From assembly GCA_036477795.1 (NCBI GenBank), contig JAZGDL010000217.1, positions 1 to 17,564 of the forward strand: a stretch of DNA of 17,564 bases. The letters are read 5' to 3'. The notes beneath the pieces were generated by a model. It ran no database searches. It saw nothing but the letters and a program-made list of their open reading frames with translations, and had not been told where the DNA came from. The translations under genes and the position numbers were made by a program. The first letter of the stretch is position 1; every line of letters starts with the position of its first letter. Shown here piece after piece: positions 7,581 to 13,940 of this stretch. The stretch comes from JAZGDL01 sp036477795 (GTDB taxonomy: Bacteria > Planctomycetota > Phycisphaerae > UBA1845).

Positions 7581-8431
7581 CACCAGTCCTTCGAGACGGG
7601 AATCCGCCGCACTCGTTGTCGCCTGGCGCGCTCGTTGCGCCGCTTCCGCTCTTTGTCACGCACAGCCTGCAATACTCGTTCAGCCTCGTCCCGCGTCATC
7701 TCGTCGCCCTGCTGCGATTGTTGTTGCGCTTCAGGCTGTTGTTGCTGCTCTGACGACTCCTCGCCGGCCTGCCGCTGATCCTGTTGATCACCGTCCTCCT
7801 GCTGCTCCTGTGATTGCTCACGTTCCTGCTGATCCTGCTGATCACCCTGCGACTGTTGATCTTGCTGTTGATCGGACTCCTGTTGTTGATCCTGTTGTTG
7901 TTGATCCTGTTGCTGCTGCTCCTGCTGTTGTTGCTGCTTGTCCAGCAGATCTTTGATCATGAGCTGGGCCGATTCGATGTTCGCTCTGGCATCGGCGTCT
8001 TGGGCGTCGAGTTCGATAGCATCGCGGTAGCGGCCGATCGCCTTTTTCAGTAAGTCGATAGCCTCCTGCAGATCGGACTCCTTCTCCAACGCCGAAGCAT
8101 AGGCCACGTCACCCAGGTTGTATTTTATCTTGGCCTCCAGCCTCAGGTCGCGCGTCAACAACGCCCGGTTGAAAGCATCGCCCGCGCTGGAATAGTCCCC
8201 CAGCTTGTAGTAAGCCGCTCCCTGGTTGTAGGCCAACTCCGGCGACTCCGGCTGCATGACTTCCGCCTCTCGATAGGCCTCCAGCGCCGACGTATAATCA
8301 CCGTCGGCGAACAAGCCGTTGGCCCGCTCCACCAACGTCTGTGCATCTTCAACTTGCGCCCTTGCCGCCGCAACGATCCACAATCCCGCGATGCAGACCG
8401 CCGCAGCATTTCGTTTAGCTCCGCACCTCAC
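7580..8431 (-). CDS. batC: BatC-like TPR protein with Gln-rich linker
   Basis: 283 residues from a GTG at 8431 that overlaps the batB stop (GTGA). It is preferred over an upstream ATG at 8503, which lies deep inside batB, because AAAGG sits about 10 bases upstream and the protein then starts with a signal peptide (CGAKRNAAAVCIAGLWIVAAARAQ). TPR-type helices span about 28-162 (AQTLVERANGLFADGDYTSALEA; LAYNQGAAYYKLGDYSSAGDAFNRA; IKYNLGDVAYA). A low-complexity region of mostly Gln with Asp/Glu/Ser follows (about 165-243). The end is a conserved basic helix and tail (DEAERVLQAVRDKERKRR ... VSKDW), the type of ending typical of BatC. It is likely periplasmic and probably binds the VWA proteins BatA/BatB. 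The Gln tract is encoded by mixed CAG/CAA codons. Confidence 0.85.
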   Translation of the reverse strand: MRCGAKRNAAAVCIAGLWIVAAARAQVEDAQTLVERANGLFADGDYTSALEAYREAEVMQPESPELAYNQGAAYYKLGDYSSAGDAFNRALLTRDLRLEAKIKYNLGDVAYASALEKESDLQEAIDLLKKAIGRYRDAIELDAQDADARANIESAQLMIKDLLDKQQQQQEQQQQDQQQQDQQQESDQQQDQQSQGDQQDQQEREQSQEQQEDGDQQDQRQAGEESSEQQQQPEAQQQSQQGDEMTRDEAERVLQAVRDKERKRRNERARRQRVRRIPVSKDW

Positions 8432-9435
8432 GCCGTCACCGCCTTTCGGTCGGTCATCAGGGTTTCGATCATCAGCAGCACCAGCGCCAATCCCGCGAAC
8501 CAATGGAACCGGGCGTACTTCATCTCCCGACGCGTCGATTGGAACTCGCGGGGCACCACTTTTGAACGGACCTTATCGTAAATCTCCCGAAAGTCCGTAT
8601 TGGAAAAGTACCCGCCGTCCGCCACCCCCGCCATCGACTGCAACAGCGTCGGATCGAGCTTGGTCCACACCTCCTGCTCCTGATACTGCAGGTACACCCG
8701 TTGGCCATCCTTGATGATCGGAATCCGCCCGCCCTCTGCCATATCTCCGAACCCGACGCAGAACACGCGAATGCCCTTCTCCTCAAACACCTTCCGGGCC
8801 GCCTCCACCGAATAGCTCTCATCGGTCTCGCCCCCGTCGCTGATCACGATGATCGCCTTGTGATCCTTGATTCTGTCGGTGAAACTATCCGCCGCGTGCC
8901 GCACCGCGTCACCGATGTTGGTGCCGCCGCGCGGGGCGCTGCGTGTGGTCACCGCGTCCAGCGCCAGACGAAACGAGCCGTAATTGATGGTTAGCGGGCA
9001 GGTCAACGCACTCTTGCCGGCGAACGTGATCAGCCCTACCCGATCGCCGGGCAGCACTTCGAGCATGTCCTTGATGTCCAGCTTGGCCCGCTCCAGCCGA
9101 TTGGGGGCCACGTCCTCCGCCAGCATGGAGTTGGACACGTCCAGCACGAACAGTATGTCCACGCCCCGCGACGGAACGTCCTCATAGTGTGTGCCCCATC
9201 GAGGCCCGGCCATCGAAACGATCAGCATCGCCCCAGCCGCCAGCATAAACAGCGCCTTGATCCGTTGTCGTCCAACGCTCACGGACGGCACCAGCGCGTT
9301 CAACAGGTTCACCGTGGCGAACCGCTCCATGGCCTGCCGCTTCTTGGCGAACCCCCACAGATACACCGCACCCAGCGCCGGCAGCGTCCACAACAGATGC
9401 AGCATCTGTGGATGATCAAAACCAAAGCCGTCCAC
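8428..9435 (-). CDS. batB: BatB-like VWA-domain membrane protein
   Basis: 335 residues, GTG start at 9435 with CGGAG about 9 bases upstream. Order: N-terminal helix (11-28), second helix (about 58-77, IKALFMLAAGAMLIVSMAGP), a von Willebrand factor A domain (about 92-290) and a C-terminal helix (about 309-326). The MIDAS metal site is complete: DVSNS (D99, S101, S103), GGTNIGDA (T172) and ISDGGETD (D200). Two N-terminal helices, VWA and a C-terminal helix is the BatA/BatB arrangement; I call this BatB from its place after the other VWA gene and before the TPR gene. It is probably membrane-anchored with the VWA domain in the periplasm. A 95-base gap with a palindromic repeat separates it from batA. 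Confidence 0.85.
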   Translation of the reverse strand: MDGFGFDHPQMLHLLWTLPALGAVYLWGFAKKRQAMERFATVNLLNALVPSVSVGRQRIKALFMLAAGAMLIVSMAGPRWGTHYEDVPSRGVDILFVLDVSNSMLAEDVAPNRLERAKLDIKDMLEVLPGDRVGLITFAGKSALTCPLTINYGSFRLALDAVTTRSAPRGGTNIGDAVRHAADSFTDRIKDHKAIIVISDGGETDESYSVEAARKVFEEKGIRVFCVGFGDMAEGGRIPIIKDGQRVYLQYQEQEVWTKLDPTLLQSMAGVADGGYFSNTDFREIYDKVRSKVVPREFQSTRREMKYARFHWFAGLALVLLMIETLMTDRKAVTA

Positions 9436-9489
9436 CGCATCAAACTCCGTTCAGCGTGACACTGCGAATCGGTTCGCGAATCCTCGTTC

Positions 9490-9516
9490 AAAGCCCACGG
9501 ATTGCAATCCGTGGGT
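9490..9516. repeat. Dispersed palindrome, family A, copy 1 (batA-batB gap)
   Basis: A perfect 22-base palindrome at 9494-9515 with core CACGGATTGCAATCCGTG. The stretch AAAGCCCACGG... (9490-9515) is shared identically, and in the same orientation, with a second copy at 11638-11663. It fills the batA-batB intergenic space. It could form a hairpin in the operon mRNA but has no T-run. Confidence 0.8.
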
Positions 9517-9530
9517 CCGACCACGGAACA

Positions 9531-10628
9531 CTAAGGCACCTTACGGAAACGCGTGTTCACCAAAAGCACCTCCAGCGCCAACAATCCCGCGGCCATCGCC
9601 AGAAGCGGCGGCAGCGCCACACCGCCCAGACTCACCCATTCCGTCGCCAGCTCAGCCCGCTGGAAGTACCGCTTCTCCTCGGTCTCTGTTTTCTCCAGGG
9701 CGTCGATCTCCGCGTAGATCTCGCGTAAGGAATCCGTGTCCTTGGCCCGCCAGTATTGACCGCCCGTCGCATCGGCGATCTGTTTAAGCGTCGCCTCGTC
9801 GATGGTCACCCGTGTCGGCCGCATGACCACGTTGCCGAAGGCATTGCGTACCGGAATCGGGGCGATGCCCGTCGTCCCCGCTCCGATCGTATAGATCTTG
9901 ATGTCGTACTCCGCCGCCAGCTCCGCCGCCTTCTGCGGTGACACGTCGCCTCGATTGTTCTCCCCGTCCGTCAACAGAATGATGATTCTGTTCTTGACTT
10001 TCCTGACGCCGTGCACCTGCCGGCGTCGATCAAGATCGACCAGCCGCTCCACCGCCAGGGCAATGCCGTCACCGATCGCGGTGCCGTCCTCCTCCCGCCC
10101 CTCCTCAGGCGAGACGATCTCGGTTTGCTCCAGGGTCTGGACCAGAAAAGCGTGATCCAAAGTCAGAGGGCATCTGCTGTCCGCGTAACCGGCGAAGGTG
10201 ATCATCCCGATCAGATCATCAGGCCGCCCGTCCACGTCCTGGCCTCCAAAAACAAAACCCTCCACCACGTTCTTCACCGCCGTCAGCCGATCCACCCGCC
10301 GACCTTCCAGCGCGAAATCCATGGCCTGCATGCTGCTCGACCGATCGACCAGCATCTGAATGGCGATCCCCTCCGAACGGATGCGCGTCTCCTGATTGGG
10401 CTGCTGCGGGCGGGCCAGGCATACCACCAGTATCCCCACCGCGACCGTTCGCAAGAGCGGGATGATATGCCGGGCTTTGACACGGAAATTACCGCCCTGC
10501 TCTTTCAGCCATGCGATCGACGAGAACCGCACCGCCGCGTGCGGCTTGCGACGCAACCAGCCCCACCAGATGGGCAACAGCAGCACGCCCAGGCCCAACA
10601 TCCACGGATTGGCCCAGACCCAGGTCAC
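9531..10628 (-). CDS. batA: BatA-like VWA-domain membrane protein
   Basis: 365 residues. The GTG start at 10628 overlaps the preceding stop (GTGA), implying translational coupling. Order: N-terminal helix (about 7-24), basic loop, second helix (about 55-72, PLLRTVAVGILVVCLARP), VWA domain (about 88-310) and C-terminal helix (about 333-357). The MIDAS motif is intact: DRSSS (D95, S97, S99), DGTAIGDG (T183) and LLTDGENN (D221). The N-terminal helices, a VWA with a LTDGENN motif and the C-terminal anchor fit BatA. It is expected to bind divalent metal and pair with BatB. Followed by a gap containing a palindromic repeat. Confidence 0.87.
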   Translation of the reverse strand: MTWVWANPWMLGLGVLLLPIWWGWLRRKPHAAVRFSSIAWLKEQGGNFRVKARHIIPLLRTVAVGILVVCLARPQQPNQETRIRSEGIAIQMLVDRSSSMQAMDFALEGRRVDRLTAVKNVVEGFVFGGQDVDGRPDDLIGMITFAGYADSRCPLTLDHAFLVQTLEQTEIVSPEEGREEDGTAIGDGIALAVERLVDLDRRRQVHGVRKVKNRIIILLTDGENNRGDVSPQKAAELAAEYDIKIYTIGAGTTGIAPIPVRNAFGNVVMRPTRVTIDEATLKQIADATGGQYWRAKDTDSLREIYAEIDALEKTETEEKRYFQRAELATEWVSLGGVALPPLLAMAAGLLALEVLLVNTRFRKVP

Positions 10629-11731
10629 GCCGCCATCTCCCGTTGCGACTCCCCTTCCGCCGACCTGTCAACGAAATCACGGGCCGCGTTGAACGCCTTT
10701 TCGATCTCCTCCGCCGCCGGCTCATACAGTGCGAACTTCACCATATCGCAAGCCGTCAGGAAATTGCCCAACATGCCGCGATATTCCACCGGCAGCTTCA
10801 GACTGCGCTGCACCTCCGCCAGGAATTCCTCGGTGGTCCATTCCGGCGCCGTCAGTTCAAACCGGCGCTCTATGTACTGCCGCACTATCATGCTCAGCCG
10901 AAAGTAAAACTCGTGCACCATGCCGCGCTCGACCAACTCATCGTCGATCAACATCTTCAACTGATCGAAGGCCCACTCATGAGCCGGAATGATCACCTCC
11001 GGCGGTTGCAGCCGCAGACGGTGAATCAGCCACACCGTCGCCCCCACCAGCACGGCCATCCCCGCCACGCCCCCCGCCGTCCACCACGCCCAGGCCCACG
11101 TCCGATCCACCGGCAGCGGGACCGGCCCTTTGATGTCACGAAAGTCCTTCGGATCGAACTCCCCTTCCAACAGAGATGTAACCGTCACCGTGAACTCGTC
11201 CGTCGTCACGCCCGCTTCGACGACCGAGTCCTCGGCACCCCGCCGGTCCGTGAACATGGCCGTCATTTCGGGAATGGTGTAGTCACCGGAAAGAAATACA
11301 TCCAGATCATACATCTGCCGCCAACGCCGCCCGCCCTCTACCGCTGTGGCAAGCTCCTCGCGGAAGTCCCGGATCGCGAAGTCCGTCATCCGTTCCCCGA
11401 AATGGGGCATCTCCACGTCAACGCCCTCCTCCGCCGCCACCTCGACGGTCAATTTCAATCGCTCCGCCAGCGTGATGCGGCCGTTGTTCACCGTGACGGT
11501 CATTTTCACCGGCCCGCGTTCCGCAGTCTGCACCACCGGCCCGGTCTCGTCCCGTTCATTCTCCTCTACCGTCTCGCGCTCCGTGCAACCTCCCAACGGT
11601 ACGGCGCAGACCACAACCGCTCCAAGCACCACCCCAAAAAGCCCACGGATTGCAATCCGTGGGCTCCCCCTCATCCGGAATTCATTCCATTGCGGGAGTT
11701 CGAGTTCAGGTGATGGTGCTGTCGTCATCAC
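10625..11731 (-). CDS. DUF4381-like lipoprotein of the Bat operon
   Basis: 368 residues from GTG 11731 (GTGATG, overlapping the DUF58 stop). An ATG at 11674 (residue 20) would give a shorter, more typical signal peptide, so the true start is uncertain. Residues about 30-49 are a lipoprotein signal with lipobox LGGC (C49). Residues about 68-190 look like a beta-sandwich resembling BatD repeats (VKMTVTVNNGRITLAERLKLTVEV). One transmembrane helix (about 213-236) leads to a cytoplasmic helical domain (about 248-355, AHEWAFDQLKMLIDDEL, FYFRLSMIVRQYIERRF, FLTACDMVKFALY). That C-terminal region resembles DUF4381-type proteins found between DUF58 and BatA genes. A palindromic repeat encodes residues 23-31 (SPRIAIRGL). 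Likely an inner-membrane adaptor; function inferred from context. Confidence 0.75.
   Translation of the reverse strand: MMTTAPSPELELPQWNEFRMRGSPRIAIRGLFGVVLGAVVVCAVPLGGCTERETVEENERDETGPVVQTAERGPVKMTVTVNNGRITLAERLKLTVEVAAEEGVDVEMPHFGERMTDFAIRDFREELATAVEGGRRWRQMYDLDVFLSGDYTIPEMTAMFTDRRGAEDSVVEAGVTTDEFTVTVTSLLEGEFDPKDFRDIKGPVPLPVDRTWAWAWWTAGGVAGMAVLVGATVWLIHRLRLQPPEVIIPAHEWAFDQLKMLIDDELVERGMVHEFYFRLSMIVRQYIERRFELTAPEWTTEEFLAEVQRSLKLPVEYRGMLGNFLTACDMVKFALYEPAAEEIEKAFNAARDFVDRSAEGESQREMAA
11638..11665. repeat. Dispersed palindrome, family A, copy 2 (inside the lipoprotein gene)
   Basis: A perfect 26-base palindrome at 11640-11665 with arms AGCCCACGGATT and AATCCGTGGGCT around GC. It has the same core and the same AAAGCCCACGG left edge as copy 1. 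It is read in frame as SPRIAIRGL between the two possible starts and the hydrophobic part of the lipoprotein signal. Confidence 0.8.
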
Positions 11732-12603
11732 AATCTCGCCTTCCTGGCTTTGAAAAACCGGTTCAGCGGCTCCACGAACGATTCGCCCGTGGTCACGTCG
11801 ATCGAGTCAATATTGCTTCGCCGAAAAGTGCGAGCCCGTGCATCCGCCCTTTTCACTGCATCAGCGGTGTAGTGCTGCCGCAATCGCTTGTTCGACGTAT
11901 CCACCAGCACAATGTCACCGGTCTCCGAGTCGACCAGCTCAATCAGCCCCACGTCGGGCAGCTCCACCTCTCGCGGGTCGGTGATAGTGATCGGAATCAG
12001 ATCATGGCGCCGCCTGGCTATCCGCATGGGCTGCTCATACCCGGTCGCCTGAAAATCGCTTACCACAAACACCACACACCGCCGCTGCGTCACCCGGTTC
12101 AGATGCTCAAACGCCGCCGCCAGGTCCGTGTCTCTGCCGGCCGGCTCGAAGTAGAGCAGATCACGAATCAGCCGGAGAACGTGTCGCGTCCCTTTCTTCG
12201 GCGGAACATACTTCTCCACCTCCCCGGTGAAGGCGATCAGGCCGATCTTGTCGTTGTTGTGAACAGCCGAAAAGGCCAGCGTGGCGCACACCTCCGCGGC
12301 CAGCTCCCGCTTGAGCTGATGCCGCGTCCCAAACTGGTGCGACCGGCTCAAATCGACCAGCAGCATCACCGTCAGCTCGCGCTCCTCACGAAACACCTTC
12401 ACGAACGGATGCCCGTAGCGGGCGCTGACGTTCCAGTCGATGGTGCGCACATCGTCTCCGATCTCATAGTTGCGCACCTCTTCAAACTCCATCCCCCGCC
12501 CCTTGAAGGTGGAATGGTATTGCCCCGCCATGGCCGCGTTAACGATATGCGACGTGCGGATCTCGATCCGACGGATCTTCTTCAGAATCTCTTTCGGAAT
12601 CAT
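11728..12603 (-). CDS. DUF58 domain protein (VWA-like)
   Basis: 291 residues, ATG at 12603 with only a weak ribosome site (CGGAT). The DUF58 signature is complete: GMEFEEVRNYEIGDDVRTID (37-56), then W-N-V-S-AR..G.PFVK.F.EERE (57-76) and LLVDLSRS (81-88). A VWA-like core follows, with a MIDAS-like D84-x-S86-x-S88, GRDTDLAAA (T159) and VVSDFQ (D183). There are no transmembrane segments, so it is cytoplasmic. DUF58 proteins are constant partners of MoxR ATPases, and here moxR is directly upstream across a 58-base gap. It likely links the ATPase to the membrane VWA proteins; this role is inference from conserved gene order. Confidence 0.9.
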   Translation of the reverse strand: MIPKEILKKIRRIEIRTSHIVNAAMAGQYHSTFKGRGMEFEEVRNYEIGDDVRTIDWNVSARYGHPFVKVFREERELTVMLLVDLSRSHQFGTRHQLKRELAAEVCATLAFSAVHNNDKIGLIAFTGEVEKYVPPKKGTRHVLRLIRDLLYFEPAGRDTDLAAAFEHLNRVTQRRCVVFVVSDFQATGYEQPMRIARRRHDLIPITITDPREVELPDVGLIELVDSETGDIVLVDTSNKRLRQHYTADAVKRADARARTFRRSNIDSIDVTTGESFVEPLNRFFKARKARL

Positions 12604-12610
12604 CAGATCA

Positions 12611-12637
12611 ATCCGAGCCCCAAGCGCCAGCGCGGGG
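12611..12637. repeat. Dispersed dyad, family D (moxR-DUF58 gap)
   Basis: ATCCGAG followed by CCCC-AA-GCGC-CA-GCGC-GGGG (12618-12637): an 8-bp stem with an AA bulge and 2-base loop. Translated on the plus strand it reads NPSPKRQRG, a peptide I recall as a recurring repeat-derived string in planctomycete protein annotations; that memory is unverified. It takes up about half of the intergenic gap. Confidence 0.6.
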
Positions 12638-12661
12638 TCATTTCACGCACCTCGCCTCCCC

Positions 12662-13660
12662 CTACGGAACCGGAACATGATCCAGAACGGTCTTGATGAT
12701 GTCTTCAGCCGTCTTCTCCTCCGCCTCTGCTTCGTAGGTCACGATGATACGGTGGCGGAGCACATCCAATGCCAGCTCCTTCACGTCCTGTGGCGTGACA
12801 TAACCCCGGCCGGCAAGAAACGCCGACGCCTTGGCAGCCACCGTCAACGCAATCGTAGCCCGGGGTGACGCGCCATACTGAATAAGATCAGCCACCGGCA
12901 CCTTAGCCGCGGAAGGATCGCGCGTAGCCCAGACCACCTCGACGATGTAGTCCTTGATCTTGTTGTCCATGTAGATCTCGTCGACCAGATCACGGCCCCG
13001 GGCAATGTCTTCAGGCTTCATCACCGGATCGACGTCGATCTTGGGCCGCGTGCTGCCCATACGTTCCAAAATCTGCCGTTCCTGCTGCCGCGACGGATAG
13101 TCCACGATCAGCTTGAGCATGAACCGGTCCACCTGAGCCTCCGGCAGCGGATAGGTCCCCTCCTGTTCGATGGGGTTCTGCGTCGCCAGAACGATAAAGG
13201 GATCATCCAGCGGGAACGTTTCCTTGCCGATGGTCACCTGCCGCTCCTGCATCGACTCCAGCAAGGCGCTTTGCACCTTGGCTGGCGCACGATTGATCTC
13301 ATCCGCCAGAATCACGTTAGCGAAGATCGGCCCCTTCTTGACCGTGAACTCGCCGCTGTCCGGCCGGTAGATCAGCGTACCGATCAGGTCCGCCGGCAGC
13401 AGGTCCGGGGTGAACTGAATTCTCTGGAACGCCGCGTCGATTCCCCGGGCCAGACACGACACCGACATGGTCTTGGCTAAGCCCGGGACGCCCTCAATCA
13501 GGATGTGCCCGTTGGCCAGTAGACCGACCAGCATTTTCTTAACCAGATCATCCTGCCCGATCACCACCCGGTGAATCTGCTCTACCAGAGCTCGGAAAGG
13601 TTCGCTCGCCGCTTCGACAGCGTCGCCAATGTGCTTGACGTCAAGCTGTGTCGTAACCAT
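12662..13660 (-). CDS. moxR: MoxR-family AAA+ ATPase
   Basis: 332 residues from the ATG at 13660. This start is chosen because the extra upstream residues to 13723 look unlike the family and a GGGG lies about 9 bases upstream of 13660. Motifs: GQDDLV (35-40), Walker A GVPGLAKT (57-64), Walker B VILADE (116-121), sensor 1 ATQNP (159-163), QVDRF with arginine R179, and a sensor 2 SPRA (R267). Domain order and length (about 330) are standard for MoxR ATPases, which are cytoplasmic ring ATPases that work with VWA-domain partners in metal insertion or complex maturation. It is the first gene of the operon, so the downstream DUF58 and Bat proteins are its probable clients. Confidence 0.95.
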   Translation of the reverse strand: MVTTQLDVKHIGDAVEAASEPFRALVEQIHRVVIGQDDLVKKMLVGLLANGHILIEGVPGLAKTMSVSCLARGIDAAFQRIQFTPDLLPADLIGTLIYRPDSGEFTVKKGPIFANVILADEINRAPAKVQSALLESMQERQVTIGKETFPLDDPFIVLATQNPIEQEGTYPLPEAQVDRFMLKLIVDYPSRQQERQILERMGSTRPKIDVDPVMKPEDIARGRDLVDEIYMDNKIKDYIVEVVWATRDPSAAKVPVADLIQYGASPRATIALTVAAKASAFLAGRGYVTPQDVKELALDVLRHRIIVTYEAEAEEKTAEDIIKTVLDHVPVP

Positions 13661-13713
13661 TAAAGTCGCCCCACAATCCTCATGCAAGAATCGCCTGCGG
13701 GTTGGAATCCGGC

Positions 13714-13742
13714 AGAATAGCATCGCCCTGAAACAGACGCAA
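13714..13742 (-). promoter_or_regulatory. Candidate promoter of the MoxR-Bat operon
   Basis: On the minus strand TTGCGT (13742-13737) and TATTCT (13719-13714) are separated by exactly 17 bases. They match the sigma70 boxes at 3/6 and 4/6 positions. The implied start would give a leader of about 45-50 bases before the moxR ATG. The family B repeats lie just upstream of the -35. Confidence 0.3.
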
Positions 13743-13780
13743 CCGCACCCGCGTCCCCGTCAAACCGTTGGGCTAATCAA

Positions 13781-13813
13781 TCGCTGGACCGAGAATCCTT
13801 TCTCGGTCCTTGA
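13781..13813. repeat. Dispersed dyad, family B, copy 1
   Basis: Ten-bp arms GGACCGAGAA and TTCTCGGTCC around loop TCCT (13786-13809). The full 33-base unit beginning TCGCTGGACC and ending CCTTGA is repeated exactly at 13818-13850, a period of 37. Confidence 0.85.
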
Positions 13814-13817
13814 ACAG

Positions 13818-13850
13818 TCGCTGGACCGAGAATCCTTTCTCGGTCCTTGA
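13818..13850. repeat. Dispersed dyad, family B, copy 2
   Basis: An exact 33-base direct copy of 13781-13813; its hairpin is at 13823-13846. The two copies are separated by four bases (ACAG). Confidence 0.85.
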
Positions 13851-13854
13851 GCAG

Positions 13855-13878
13855 GTGCCGAGAAAGGATTCTCGGCAC
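13855..13878. repeat. Dispersed dyad, family B, copy 3 (inverted)
   Basis: GTGCCGAGAA and TTCTCGGCAC with loop AGGA. This is the family B core in the opposite orientation, with the outer arm changed from GGACC to GTGCC on both sides, so the change is compensated and pairing is preserved. A degraded continuation follows: TTCTCGGCACAGCC (13869-13882) recurs as TTCTCAGCACAGCC (13887-13900). Confidence 0.8.
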
Positions 13879-13888
13879 AGCCTTTTTT
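13855..13888 (+). terminator. Terminator-like hairpin plus T-run on the plus strand
   Basis: The 10-bp hairpin of family B copy 3 is followed, after AGCC, by six T residues (13883-13888). It resembles an intrinsic terminator, but only for plus-strand transcription, where no gene lies upstream; it would stop antisense RNA from the operon. On the minus strand no T-run follows. Confidence 0.3.
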
Positions 13889-13940
13889 CTCAGCACAGCC
13901 TCTTTTTACGTGGTTACTACGAGCAGATGACCGGCCCGGT

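Larger units (their letters stand above)
13661..13940. other. 280-base intergenic region: promoter area plus repeat cluster
   Basis: It separates moxR from the signalling gene, both on the minus strand. It holds a promoter candidate (13714-13742), three hairpin repeats of family B (13781-13878) and a T-rich tract (13883-13907). No ORF with protein-like features and no tRNA were seen. Confidence 0.6.

Noticed and set aside
8432..8503. Upstream ATG start for batC at 8503
   Set aside because: It would overlap batB by 76 bases and put 24 unrelated residues before a clean signal peptide; the GTG at 8431 has a ribosome site and a GTGA overlap.
10511..12696. Plus-strand ORFs of 400 and 348 codons opposite the lipoprotein, DUF58 and neighbouring genes
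   Set aside because: Arg/His/Pro-rich translations without domains, antisense to well-conserved families; typical of GC-rich shadow frames.
13661..13723. Upstream ATG start for moxR at 13723
   Set aside because: The extra residues do not resemble the family, and the candidate promoter -10 box would fall inside the coding region.
13781..13878. Possible CRISPR array
   Set aside because: Only two direct copies, four-base spacing between them and a third copy inverted with changed arms; no spacer-length unique sequences.
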